NCBI GenBank assembly: GCA_035995725.1
Contig: DASYKE010000032.1
Location: 1-52,177 of the forward strand
DNA: 52,177 bases
Source of the DNA: JAQGLW01 sp035995725
GTDB lineage: Bacteria; Pseudomonadota; Gammaproteobacteria; Burkholderiales; Burkholderiaceae_D
Reading direction: 5' to 3'
Part shown: in pieces, positions 24,892 through 33,683 of the stretch
How the letters are laid out: every line of letters starts with the position of its first letter
Position numbering within the stretch: position 1 is the first letter of the stretch
Program-made: the position numbers and the translations under genes
The notes under the pieces: model-generated
Database searches by the model: none
What the model was told of the DNA's origin: nothing
The model's input: only the letters and a program-made list of their open reading frames with translations

Positions 24892-25608
24892 TTATACGTG
24901 AACCAGTGTGCCTTCATCTTCCCCCATCACCACGCGTTTCAGTGCGCCGGGCTTGACGATCGAAAATACCTTGATCGGAAGCTTCTGATCCCGGCACAGC
25001 GCGAAAGCGGTCGCATCCATTACCTGCAAATGCTTGGCGATCGCCTCATCGAATGTAATTGTCGAATAACGCGTCGCCTCGGGGTCTTTCTTCGGGTCGG
25101 CACTGTATACCCCATCGACCTTGGTCGCTTTCAGCACGATTTCCGCACCGATTTCAGAACCGCGCAAGGCCGCCGCCGTATCGGTGGTGAAAAACGGATT
25201 GCCGGTGCCTGCGGCAAATACGACGATTTTACCTTCTTCCAGGTATTGCAGCGCCTTGGGACGGACGTAAGGCTCTACTATCTGTTCGATGCTGATGGCG
25301 GACATGACGCGCGCGGTAATGCCGACCTGGCGCATCGCATCGGCCAGCGCCAATGAATTCATCACAGTTGCCAGCATACCCATATAGTCGGCGGTTGCGC
25401 GATCCATGCCTTGGGCACCCGGTGCGACACCGCGGAAAATATTGCCGCCACCGATGACGATCGCCAGCTCCACACCCAGGCCCGACACTTCGGACACATC
25501 AGCCACCATGCGTTCTATCGTTGCCCGGTTGATGCCGTATGAATCATCGCCCATCAGTGCTTCGCCGGAGAGTTTGAGCAGGACGCGCTTGTAGGCTGGT
25601 TGTGTCAT
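24892..25608 (-). CDS. pyrH: UMP kinase
   Basis: Phosphorylates UMP to UDP. The 238-residue amino-acid-kinase-fold protein starts MTQPAYKRVLLKLSGEALMGDDSYGI. It contains GLGVELAIVIGGGNIFRG, the UMP site DRATADYMGMLATVMN, and TGNPFFTTDTAAALRGSEI with the ATP-binding KVDGVYSADPKKDP. The start is fixed by similarity and an AGGAG box 9 bp upstream. A longer in-frame reading extends into the gap but is not conserved. The 175-bp gap to tsf contains the tsf terminator, so pyrH probably has its own promoter there. Confidence 0.97.
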   Translation of the reverse strand: MTQPAYKRVLLKLSGEALMGDDSYGINRATIERMVADVSEVSGLGVELAIVIGGGNIFRGVAPGAQGMDRATADYMGMLATVMNSLALADAMRQVGITARVMSAISIEQIVEPYVRPKALQYLEEGKIVVFAAGTGNPFFTTDTAAALRGSEIGAEIVLKATKVDGVYSADPKKDPEATRYSTITFDEAIAKHLQVMDATAFALCRDQKLPIKVFSIVKPGALKRVVMGEDEGTLVHV

Positions 25609-25749
25609 GGGCTGGGCTCCTAGTGATAATCCGGTTGTGCAGTGTACTGGTATTGGCTGATTTGCTCCAATCAGTCGCCATTTTAAATGCGGACAATTGG
25701 ATCGAATCAATATTTTTAGCGCGATTAAAAATATATTTTCAAACGCGCT

Positions 25750-25776
25750 AAAAAAACGGGCCTTTCGGCCCGTTTG
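25750..25776 (-). terminator. strong intrinsic terminator after tsf
   Basis: On the minus strand ACGGGCC-GAAA-GGCCCGT is followed directly by a run of seven T. A 7-bp GC-rich stem with a GNRA-type tetraloop and U-tract is a textbook Rho-independent terminator. It closes the rpsB-tsf transcript about 10 bases after the tsf stop. Confidence 0.92.
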
Positions 25777-25783
25777 CGTTGCT

Positions 25784-26695
25784 TTACGCCTGTTTGGCTG
25801 CCGCGACCTGCGCCGCGACTTCCGCCGCAAAATCGTCTTGCTTTTTTTCAATGCCTTCACCGACGATGTACATCGTGAACGATTTGACCGTCGTATTGGC
25901 GGCTTTCAGCATCTGCTCGACCGACTGCTTATCGTTTTTGACGAACGGCTGGTTAAGCAAAGAGACTTCTTTCAAATATTTTTGCACCGATCCATCTACT
26001 CGCTTGGCGACGATTTCGGGCGACTGCGGCGTCTTGCCTTCAGCTTTCGCCTTGGCAGCATCTTCGGCCGCCTTCAGGGCAGCGACCGAGCGCTCTTTCT
26101 CGATCAACTCGGCCGGAACCTGATCAGCGGATAACGAGACGGGTTTCATGGCCGCGATATGCATGGCGACATCCTTACCGACTTGGTCGTCTGCGCCATC
26201 GAATTCGACCACGACACCGATGCGAGTGCCGTGCAGGTACGAGGTCAGCTTGGCGCCGGTCTCGAAGCGCTTGAAACGGCGAATCGACATGTTCTCGCCG
26301 ATCCGGCCGATCAGTGCGGCGCGTTGTTGCTCGACGGTTTTACCATCCAGAGGCAGGGCTGACAGTGCGGCGACATCGGCTGGATTTTTTTCGGCAACCA
26401 GCTTGGCGCAGGCAGCCGCCAGAGCGAGGAATTCATCATTCTTGGTCACAAAATCAGTTTCGCAGTTGACTTCAACCAGTGCGCCGATGCGGCCCGATAT
26501 AAAGGCTGAAACTACGCCTTCGGCGGTAATGCGGGAAGCAGCTTTCGAGGCTTTGCTACCCAATTTCACCCGCAGGATTTCTTCGGCTTTGACCGGATCA
26601 CCATCGGCTTCGGTCAAGGCCTTTTTGCATTCCATCATCGGCGCGTCTGTTTTCGCGCGCAGTTCGCCGACCATTGTTGCTGTAATTGCCGCCAT
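25784..26695 (-). CDS. tsf: elongation factor Ts
   Basis: Nucleotide exchange factor for EF-Tu. The 303-residue product has the N-terminal UBA-like domain (MVGELRAKTDAPMMECKKALTEADGD). The EF-Tu contact TDFVTKNDEF follows, then VAMHIAAMKPVSLSADQVPAELIEKE with the coiled-coil region near 190-240 and the C-terminal module ending AQVAAAKQA. An AGGAG box precedes the ATG. It forms an operon with rpsB, with a hairpin/T-run between them. Confidence 0.98.
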   Translation of the reverse strand: MAAITATMVGELRAKTDAPMMECKKALTEADGDPVKAEEILRVKLGSKASKAASRITAEGVVSAFISGRIGALVEVNCETDFVTKNDEFLALAAACAKLVAEKNPADVAALSALPLDGKTVEQQRAALIGRIGENMSIRRFKRFETGAKLTSYLHGTRIGVVVEFDGADDQVGKDVAMHIAAMKPVSLSADQVPAELIEKERSVAALKAAEDAAKAKAEGKTPQSPEIVAKRVDGSVQKYLKEVSLLNQPFVKNDKQSVEQMLKAANTTVKSFTMYIVGEGIEKKQDDFAAEVAAQVAAAKQA

Positions 26696-26763
26696 ATTCT
26701 TCTCCTAACTCAACGGACGTCCCATGGGACGCCCTCAATCAAAATACGTTCAAAATTCGCTCG

Positions 26764-26798
26764 AAAAAAAGGGGCGAACCGCCGTTGCCCCTTTTTTT
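26764..26798 (-). terminator. attenuator-like hairpin between rpsB and tsf
   Basis: GGGGC and GCCCC form a stem flanked by seven A on one side and seven T on the other (11-base loop), 40 bases after the rpsB stop and before tsf. The A/T arms also pair, giving a long stem with U-tract. It is likely to end part of the rpsB transcripts and let the rest read through into tsf, as a similar element does in E. coli. Confidence 0.8.
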
Positions 26799-26836
26799 GT
26801 CCCGCCTCTGAAGCTCGACGCATCAGAGGTCAAGGC

Positions 26837-27592
26837 TCAAGCCTGTTCGTTTACCTCGACGAATTCATCGCCGGTCGCGCCATTCTTGACTGCCTCGACC
26901 ACGTCGTTCATCGCATTGGCACGGCCTTCCAGAATCGCATCGGCAACACCGCGCGCGTACAGCGTAATTGCCTTGGAAGAATCATCATTGCCGGGAATAA
27001 CATAGGTCACGCCATCCGGCGAATGGTTGGTATCGACCACGCCGATCACCGGAATGCCCAATTTGGCGGCTTCTGTAACGGTGCCTTTATGGTAACCGAC
27101 GTCGATCACGAAAATCGCGTCCGGAACACCGCCCATATCCTTGATTCCACCGATGGCTTTTTGCAGCTTCACCATTTCACGCTGAAACATCAAGCCCTCT
27201 TTTTTGCTCAGCTTTTCGACTGAACCGTCTTCAATCGCCGCTTCCATTTCCTTCAGGCGCTTGATCGATGTCTTGATGGTCTTGAAGTTGGTCAGCATGC
27301 CGCCCAGCCAGCGCTGATCGACGTATGGCACACCGGCGCGCTGAGCTTCGGCAGCGATGGTTTCGCGCGCCTGGCGCTTGGTGCCGACCATCAGGATGGT
27401 GCCGCGATTGGATGCCAGTTGGCGAATGTACTTCATCGCCTCCTGATACATGCCCAGGGTTTTTTCCAGATTGACGATATGAATTTTGTTGCGATGACCG
27501 AAAATGAACGGGGCCATCTTGGGATTCCAGAAGCGGGTTTGGTGACCGAAATGGACACCTGCTTCCAACATTTCACGCATGGTTACGGACAT
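26837..27592 (-). CDS. rpsB: 30S ribosomal protein S2
   Basis: Structural protein of the small ribosomal subunit. The 251-residue product begins MSVTMREMLEAGVHFGHQTRFWNPKM and includes FIFGHRNKIHIVNLEKT, RWLGGMLTNFKTIKTSIKRL and the C-terminal IPVIGVVDTNHSPDGVTYVIPGNDD. The start was moved 13 codons inward from the longest frame because a GGAG box precedes this ATG and the family begins here. It is the first gene of the long minus-strand array and divergent from map. Confidence 0.98.
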   Translation of the reverse strand: MSVTMREMLEAGVHFGHQTRFWNPKMAPFIFGHRNKIHIVNLEKTLGMYQEAMKYIRQLASNRGTILMVGTKRQARETIAAEAQRAGVPYVDQRWLGGMLTNFKTIKTSIKRLKEMEAAIEDGSVEKLSKKEGLMFQREMVKLQKAIGGIKDMGGVPDAIFVIDVGYHKGTVTEAAKLGIPVIGVVDTNHSPDGVTYVIPGNDDSSKAITLYARGVADAILEGRANAMNDVVEAVKNGATGDEFVEVNEQA

Positions 27593-27900
27593 AAATATCT
27601 CCAGGGTTAGGTCTGGAATCCGATCAGTCACCCGACTCAGTTACGCGAACGCCGCATTTTGCACGCATTTTGCAAATTCAATTGCCGCATTCAACCGTTT
27701 CAAGCACCCTTTTAGACCGGATTCGCGATTTACAAAGGTTTCATTTGATAGCTTGTTAAAGCTAACCCAAGATTGTACCCTAAAATCCTTGATTCTTTCA
27801 AGTTCGACGCCATTTTTGGTTAAGCAGATGCCGGAGCGCTCGTCTATAATTCTTTATTAATTGTTTGAATGCCGCTTTTCGCGGCGGATTATGTATTCTT
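27593..27900. other. divergent intergenic region rpsB/map
   Basis: This 308-bp region must contain promoters in both directions. On the plus strand a perfect TATAAT lies at 27845-27850, about 50 bases before the map start, with only a weak -35 (TTAAGC, 19-bp spacing). On the minus strand several TTGAAT/TTGAAA hexamers lie between 27665 and 27715 without a clear -10. I see no ORF or RNA gene. Confidence 0.5.
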
Positions 27901-28734
27901 ATGGCTTCTATTTCAATTAAAACTGCGGACGATATCAACGGCATGCGGATAGCCGGCAAACTGGCTGCCGAGGTACTGGATTTCATCACGCCCCATGTAA
28001 AGGCAGGTGTCACGACCGGTGAATTGGACCGCCTTTGCCATGAATACATGGCCAATGTCCAGGGAACGATTCCGGCCCCGCTGAATTACTGCCCGCCCGG
28101 CTATACACCTTACCCCAAAGCAATCTGTACGTCGGTCAACGATGTGGTTTGCCATGGCATTCCCGGGGATAAAGTGCTCAAGAACGGCGATGCGGTCAAC
28201 ATCGATATCACGGTGATCAAGGACGGCTACCACGGCGATACCAGTCGCATGTTCTATGTGGGCGAGCCATCCATTCTTGCCAAGCGGCTGGGCGACATCA
28301 CGTTTGAGTGCATGTGGCTCGGCATTTCCAAAATCAAGCCCGGTGCACATCTGGGCGATATCGGTTTTATCATTCAGCAACATGCGGAAAAAGCCGGCTA
28401 CAGCGTGGTGCGCGAGTTTTGCGGCCATGGTATCGGCAAAGTCTTCCATGAAGAGCCCCAGGTATTGCATTACGGCCGTCCCGGCACGCTGGAAAAGCTG
28501 GCTCCCGGCATGATATTTACCGTCGAGCCGATGATCAATGCAGGACGCCGCGAGATTCGTGAAATGGGCGACGGCTGGACCATTAAAACCAAGGACCGCA
28601 GCCTGTCCGCCCAGTGGGAACATACGGTGCTGGTGACCGAAACCGGATATGAAGTGTTGACGGTGTCACCCGGCATGCTTCCCCCGCCTGCGCTGATTCA
28701 GCAGACTACCGCACCGCAACCTATCATTGCCTGA
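27901..28734 (+). CDS. map: methionine aminopeptidase type I
   Basis: Removes the initiator Met from new proteins. The 277-residue pita-bread metalloprotease starts MASISIKTADDINGMRIAGKLAAEVLD. It shows the metal ligands in NGDAVNIDITVIKDGYHGDTS, REFCGHGIGKVFHEEP and MIFTVEPMINAG and the final Glu in QWEHTVLVTE. Divergent location next to rpsB is common in bacteria. The stop lies just before glnD. Confidence 0.97.
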   Translation: MASISIKTADDINGMRIAGKLAAEVLDFITPHVKAGVTTGELDRLCHEYMANVQGTIPAPLNYCPPGYTPYPKAICTSVNDVVCHGIPGDKVLKNGDAVNIDITVIKDGYHGDTSRMFYVGEPSILAKRLGDITFECMWLGISKIKPGAHLGDIGFIIQQHAEKAGYSVVREFCGHGIGKVFHEEPQVLHYGRPGTLEKLAPGMIFTVEPMINAGRREIREMGDGWTIKTKDRSLSAQWEHTVLVTETGYEVLTVSPGMLPPPALIQQTTAPQPIIA

Positions 28735-28735
28735 G

Positions 28736-31306
28736 ATGGCCGCTCTGGCCCCCGTAGCGTCTCTCGCGCCGACACTGAAAGACCAGCTCAGAGCCGAGCG
28801 GCAAGCAGTCATTAGCGCTTTTCAAGCCGACGGCAAGCCCGAGAAGCTGCTTGTCAGGCTGCGCCAGAACGTGGATGCCGCTTTAACGCAGGCATGGCAG
28901 GCATTCGGCTTGCCCCGCAACTCGGCATTGGTCGCTGTCGGCGGTTATGGTCGCGGAGAGCTGTTCCCGCATTCTGATGTCGACGTACTGATTCTGCTCG
29001 AATCACCGGCTGACTCGGCACTTCAGGCCAAGCTGGAAGAGTTCGTCCAGTTATTGTGGGACCTGGGCCTCGAAATCGGCCACAGCATCCGTACCGTTGA
29101 TGAATGTTTAACTGAATCCGCCGCTGACATCACGGTGCAGACGAGTCTGCTCGAAGCGCGGCTCGTTGCAGGCAACCGCAAGCTATTCAATTTTCTTCGG
29201 GATCAATGCAAGGCAGCAATGGATCCGCAAGCATTTTTTCAGGCCAAAACACTGGAATTGCGCCAGCGCCATGTGAAATACGAAGATACTCCGTATAGCC
29301 TGGAACCCAATTGCAAGGAAAGCCCGGGGGGCTTGCGCGATCTGCAAGTCATTTTATGGGTTGCCAAGGCGGCCGGCCTGGGAGATTCATGGCGCAAACT
29401 GGCTGAGCGAGGATTGATCACTGCCACCGAGGCGCGCCAATTGACCCAAAAAGAGCGTGCCTTCAAGGATATCCGCATACGCTTGCATCTTTACGCGAAC
29501 CGGCGCGAAGACCGGCTGGTATTCGACGTACAGACGCCGATTGCGGAGTCGTTCGGTTTCAAGACGACGCAAACCCGTCGCGCCAGCGAATACCTGATGC
29601 AACACTATTATTGGGCGGCAAAGGCAGTTACGCAGCTCAACACCATCCTGTTGCAAAACATCGAAGCGCAACTATTCCCCCAACCCGCTTTTGCGCATCC
29701 GATCAACGAACGTTTCAACGAAGTCAACGGTCTGATCGATATCGCTTATGACAATACATTTGAAGCGACGCCCTCGGCGATGCTGGAAGTGTTCTTGCTG
29801 CTGGAGCAACATACTGAATTAAAGGGCATGACTGCACGTACTTTGCGCGCGCTGTGGCATGCCCGTTTCAAGATGGATCGCAAGTTCCGGCGCGACCCGG
29901 TCAACCGTGCGCTGTTCCTGAAAATCATTCAGGCACCGCAAGGCATTACGCATGCGCTACGGCGCATGAACCAGGTCAGCATTCTCGGGCGTTACCTGCC
30001 CAACTTTCGCCGCATCATCGGCCAGATGCAGCACGACCTGTTTCACGTCTACACAGTCGATCAGCATATCCTGATGGTGGTGCGCAACGTGCGGCGTTTC
30101 ACAATGAGCGAACATGCGCACGAGTATCCGTTTTGCAGCCAGTTGATGGCGGATTTTGCGCAGCCGTGGCTGCTGTATATTGCCGCGCTGTTTCATGACA
30201 TAGCCAAGGGACGTGGCGGCGATCACTCTCATCTGGGCATGGCCGATGCCAGGGAATTCTGCAAAGACCATGGCCTGTCCAAAGACGATACGGAACTGGT
30301 TGTATTTCTGGTCGAGCATCATTTGACGATGTCGCAAGTCGCGCAAAAGCAGGATTTGTCCGATCTGGACGTAATCCGGGATTTTGCGAAGCTGGTCAAG
30401 GATGAACGGCATCTGACGGCCTTGTACTTGCTGACGGTGGCCGACATTCGGGGTACCAGCCCGAAAGTATGGAATGCCTGGAAAGGCAAGCTGCTGGAAG
30501 ACCTGTATCGGATAACCTTGCGTACGCTGGGCGGCGAAGCGCCATCGGCCGATCGCGAACTCAAGAACCGCCAGGAAGATGCGCTCAAGACGCTGCGGCT
30601 GTACGGTTTGCAGAGTGACGCGCACGAACGTCTATGGCAACAGCTCGATGTTGTGTATTTCCTGCGCCACGATGCATCCGATATCGCATGGCAGACCCGG
30701 GTTCTTTCCGATAAAACCGACAGCAAGCGCCCGGTGGTCAAGTGCCGGCTGGCTCCGATCGGCGAAGGCTTGCAAGTCACCGTATATGTCAAGGATCAGC
30801 CAGATCTGTTCGCGCGCATCTGCAGTTATTTCGACCGGAAGAATTTCAGCATCCTCGATGCGAAGATCCACACCACCATGCATGGCTATGCGCTGGATAC
30901 CTTTCTCATAACCGAGCCGGCGTTCGCGAACAGTTATCGCGACATCATCACGCTGATCGAGCATGAGCTGACGGAGTTGCTTGGATCTCACTCTCCGCTG
31001 CCACTTCCAAGCAAGGGCCGCCTGTCGCGCCTGTCGCGCACCTTCCCGGTCACTCCCACCGTGGATCTGCGGCCGGATGAGCGGGGACAGTATTATTTAT
31101 TGTCCGTCTCTGCCAACGACCGTACCGGCCTGTTGTACTCGATTGCGAATGTACTGGCCAAATACAAGATCAATTTGCACACTGCCAAAGTGATGACCTT
31201 GGGCGAGCGGGTGGAAGATGTTTTTCTGGTCGATGGACCGGTGCTGAACAATGCACGCAGCCAGATCCAGCTGGAAACGGATTTACTGGATGCATTGCAC
31301 GTCTGA
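28736..31306 (+). CDS. glnD: PII uridylyltransferase/uridylyl-removing enzyme
   Basis: Senses glutamine and adds or removes UMP on PII proteins, controlling nitrogen metabolism. The 856-residue product has the nucleotidyltransferase site VGGYGRGELFPHSDVDVLILL (about residue 70-90). A GlnD linker domain follows, with the HD phosphohydrolase motif ALFHDIAKGRGGDHS near 490. Two C-terminal ACT domains start near QVTVYVKDQPDLFARI and YLLSVSANDRTGLLYSIA. The ATG one base after the map stop is preferred; a TTG three codons earlier would overlap map. Confidence 0.96.
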   Translation: MAALAPVASLAPTLKDQLRAERQAVISAFQADGKPEKLLVRLRQNVDAALTQAWQAFGLPRNSALVAVGGYGRGELFPHSDVDVLILLESPADSALQAKLEEFVQLLWDLGLEIGHSIRTVDECLTESAADITVQTSLLEARLVAGNRKLFNFLRDQCKAAMDPQAFFQAKTLELRQRHVKYEDTPYSLEPNCKESPGGLRDLQVILWVAKAAGLGDSWRKLAERGLITATEARQLTQKERAFKDIRIRLHLYANRREDRLVFDVQTPIAESFGFKTTQTRRASEYLMQHYYWAAKAVTQLNTILLQNIEAQLFPQPAFAHPINERFNEVNGLIDIAYDNTFEATPSAMLEVFLLLEQHTELKGMTARTLRALWHARFKMDRKFRRDPVNRALFLKIIQAPQGITHALRRMNQVSILGRYLPNFRRIIGQMQHDLFHVYTVDQHILMVVRNVRRFTMSEHAHEYPFCSQLMADFAQPWLLYIAALFHDIAKGRGGDHSHLGMADAREFCKDHGLSKDDTELVVFLVEHHLTMSQVAQKQDLSDLDVIRDFAKLVKDERHLTALYLLTVADIRGTSPKVWNAWKGKLLEDLYRITLRTLGGEAPSADRELKNRQEDALKTLRLYGLQSDAHERLWQQLDVVYFLRHDASDIAWQTRVLSDKTDSKRPVVKCRLAPIGEGLQVTVYVKDQPDLFARICSYFDRKNFSILDAKIHTTMHGYALDTFLITEPAFANSYRDIITLIEHELTELLGSHSPLPLPSKGRLSRLSRTFPVTPTVDLRPDERGQYYLLSVSANDRTGLLYSIANVLAKYKINLHTAKVMTLGERVEDVFLVDGPVLNNARSQIQLETDLLDALHV

Positions 31307-31350
31307 TATGTTCAATTCGTCGCCCGCCATCAAGTAACAGCGTATTCGAA

Positions 31351-32097
31351 ATGACCGAACCGTTACGCCTTTCCAAACGAATGTCCGAACTGGGTCTGTG
31401 CTCGCGACGTGAAGCGGATGACTGGATCGCGCGCGGCTGGGTCCGGGTCGATGGCACGGTCGTGTCGGAACTCGGGAGCAAGATCTTGCCGCATCAGCGC
31501 ATCACGGTCGAGCGCCAGGCCAGTGCGCAGCAGGCCAAGCGTGTCACCGTGCTGATCAACAAGCCGATCGGCTACGTCAGCGGCCAGGCGGAAGACGGCT
31601 ACCAGCCCGCAGTAGTGCTGGTCAACGCCGACAGCCGCTGGAAGGAAGATACTGCGCCGCTGCAATTCCATCCGAGCCAGTTGCGCAGCCTGGTACCGGC
31701 CGGACGACTGGATATCGACTCGATCGGATTATTGGTGCTGACGCAGGACGGACGCATTGCCAAACAATTGATAGGGCAAGACACTGCAGTTGAAAAAGAG
31801 TATCTGGTCCGCGTCCAATATACGAAAGCGGGCAGGCTGCCCGATACCGAGCTGCAGCGCCTGAACCATGGCCTGTCGCTCGACGGCAAGAAATTGTTGC
31901 CGGCAAAGGTACGCTGGCAAAACGAGGATCAATTGAGCTTTGTGCTGCGTGAAGGGAAAAAAAGGCAGATTCGGCGCATGTGCGAAGCGGTCGGCCTGAA
32001 AGTGCTGGGCCTCAAACGTGTCCGCATCGGCCGCGTGACGCTGGGAGATTTACCGGTTGGACAGTGGCGCTACCTGCGACCGGACGAACGGTTTTAA
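31351..32097 (+). CDS. RsuA/RluF-family rRNA pseudouridine synthase
   Basis: Isomerises a uridine in rRNA to pseudouridine. The 248-residue product has an N-terminal S4 RNA-binding domain (LRLSKRMSELGLCSRREADDWIARGWVRVDG) and a catalytic domain. The latter has the nucleophile Asp in VPAGRLDIDSIGLLVLT (about residue 115) and the family motif GKKRQIRRMCEAVGLKVLGLKRVRIG. Residues around IGYVSGQAEDGY resemble RluF (23S rRNA U2604) more than RsuA, but the exact target is an inference. It is convergent with def. Confidence 0.9.
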   Translation: MTEPLRLSKRMSELGLCSRREADDWIARGWVRVDGTVVSELGSKILPHQRITVERQASAQQAKRVTVLINKPIGYVSGQAEDGYQPAVVLVNADSRWKEDTAPLQFHPSQLRSLVPAGRLDIDSIGLLVLTQDGRIAKQLIGQDTAVEKEYLVRVQYTKAGRLPDTELQRLNHGLSLDGKKLLPAKVRWQNEDQLSFVLREGKKRQIRRMCEAVGLKVLGLKRVRIGRVTLGDLPVGQWRYLRPDERF

Positions 32098-32130
32098 TGC
32101 CCGGATTGGAATTCACGTAACCAGCAATTA

Positions 32131-32667
32131 TCAGTCATCGTGGTTCGCATCCAGTTCCGGAAATAAAATTTCGGTAAAACCGAAGCGGGAGAAATCCTTG
32201 ATCCGCATCGGATAAAGAATGCCCGCCAGATGGTCGCATTCATGCTGCACGACCCGCGCATGAAATCCATCGACATCGCGGCTGATCGCATTACCGTATT
32301 GATCCACGCCTTGATAGTGAACCCTGGTCCAGCGCGGCACTACGCCGCGCAGGCCGGGGACTGAAAGGCAGCCCTCCCAATCCTCTTCCATCCGGTCCGA
32401 CAGCGGCGTCAATACCGGATTGATCAAGACAGTCTCCGGCACCGGGGGTGCATCCGGGTAACGCGTATTTTGCTTGAAGCCGAAGATAACCAGTTGCAGA
32501 TTCACGCCGATTTGCGGTGCGGCCAACCCTGCACCATTTGCAGCGTGCATCGTATCGAACATGTCTTCGATCAAGGCTTCCAGATCGGGGCTGCCGAATT
32601 GCGTCACCGGCTCCGCCTGCCGCAACAGCCGCGGATCCCCCATTTTGAGAATGTCGCGTACGCTCAT
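32131..32667 (-). CDS. def: peptide deformylase
   Basis: Removes the formyl group from nascent proteins. The 178-residue metalloenzyme has all three motifs: GAGLAAPQIG, EGCLSVPG with the metal-binding Cys, and QHECDHLAG with the HExxH-type site. It starts MSVRDILKMGDPRLLRQAEPV, and the start overlaps the galU stop as ATGA. It works with map, whose gene lies some 4 kb upstream on the other strand. Confidence 0.97.
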   Translation of the reverse strand: MSVRDILKMGDPRLLRQAEPVTQFGSPDLEALIEDMFDTMHAANGAGLAAPQIGVNLQLVIFGFKQNTRYPDAPPVPETVLINPVLTPLSDRMEEDWEGCLSVPGLRGVVPRWTRVHYQGVDQYGNAISRDVDGFHARVVQHECDHLAGILYPMRIKDFSRFGFTEILFPELDANHDD

Positions 32668-33539
32668 TTCATTTTCTTCAAATATTCCGAGAATTCATCG
32701 CCGGTTTCGGGATGCTTCAGCCCCATCGCCAGGCTCGCTTTCAGGTAGCCCAATTTCGACCCGCAATCATACCGTTGCCCGCTATAGCGATATGCCAGTA
32801 CCGGCTCGGATTGCATCAGCGCGGCAATACCGTCGGTCAGTTGAATTTCGCCGCCGGCCCCGGTGCCGAGGCCTTCAAGATAATCGAAAATCTTATTCGT
32901 GAGCACATATCGTCCGACCACGGCCAGCGTGGAAGGAGCGGATTCCGGCGCCGGCTTTTCGACAATGGCGTTGACCCGTTCCAGATCAGGCCGATAAGAC
33001 ACGGCACTGACGATGCCGTATTGTTTTGTATCGGCGCGCGGCACATCCTGTACCGCTAACAGACTGTTACCCTCGCGCGAAAATACTTCGGTCATCTGCG
33101 CCAGTACAGGAGGCTGGCCGGATTCGACATCCATGAAATCATCGGCCAGCAAAACTGCAAATGGTTCCTCTCCGACCACCGGACGCGCACATAAAATCGC
33201 ATGGCCCAGCCCCAAGGGCGCCGATTGCCGAATGTAAATGCAGTTGATGTTCTTTGGAATGACGTTCTGGACCAGATCAAGCAGCTTGGTTTTCCCTGCC
33301 GCAGTAAGTTCTGCTTCCAATTCATACGCTTTGTCGAAATGGTCTTCAATCGCGCGCTTGTTGCGCCCGGTGATAAAAATCATTTCGGTGATCCCGGCTG
33401 CTACCGCTTCTTCCACCGCGTATTGGATCAAGGGCTTGTCGACAATCGGCAGCATTTCCTTAGGCTGCGCCTTGGTCGCCGGCAAGAAGCGGCTGCCCAG
33501 GCCGGCAACCGGGAAAACGGCTTTTCTGATTTTTTGCAT
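32664..33539 (-). CDS. galU: UTP-glucose-1-phosphate uridylyltransferase
   Basis: Makes UDP-glucose for LPS, exopolysaccharide and trehalose synthesis. The 291-residue nucleotidyltransferase has the signature FPVAGLGSRFLPATKAQPKEMLPIVDKP. Downstream it shows EEPFAVLLADDFMD and the sugar-binding IVEKPAPESAPS and GEIQLTDGIAAL motifs. The start is set at MQKIRKAVFP, preceded by GGATAGAG; an ATG four codons earlier is possible. Its upstream region is made entirely of a dispersed hairpin repeat. Confidence 0.96.
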   Translation of the reverse strand: MQKIRKAVFPVAGLGSRFLPATKAQPKEMLPIVDKPLIQYAVEEAVAAGITEMIFITGRNKRAIEDHFDKAYELEAELTAAGKTKLLDLVQNVIPKNINCIYIRQSAPLGLGHAILCARPVVGEEPFAVLLADDFMDVESGQPPVLAQMTEVFSREGNSLLAVQDVPRADTKQYGIVSAVSYRPDLERVNAIVEKPAPESAPSTLAVVGRYVLTNKIFDYLEGLGTGAGGEIQLTDGIAALMQSEPVLAYRYSGQRYDCGSKLGYLKASLAMGLKHPETGDEFSEYLKKMK

Positions 33540-33551
33540 TGCTCTATCCAT

Positions 33552-33683
33552 AAATTTGTTGGGGAAAGTACGCTGTGCTTAACTCTGTCCCGCAATTTTT
33601 CCTAATATGTTGGGGACAGAGTCCCTTCCAGGGATCGACATAATTCGGTGCGCTGCGGCGCCTTATAAATTCTGTCCCGCAAT
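33552..33683. repeat. CTCTGTCCCC-type hairpin repeat filling the galU-ligA gap
   Basis: On the minus strand the block reads TATTGCGGGACAGAATTTATAAGGCGCCGC and onward to GGGACTCTGTCCCCAACATAT, then a second unit starting ATTGCGGGACAGAGTTAAGCACAGCGTAC and ending in CCCCAACAAATT. This is the same family and unit order as at 16985-17146, in opposite orientation. It covers practically the entire gap, supplies the last codons and stop of ligA, and reaches the galU ribosome binding region. Confidence 0.85.
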
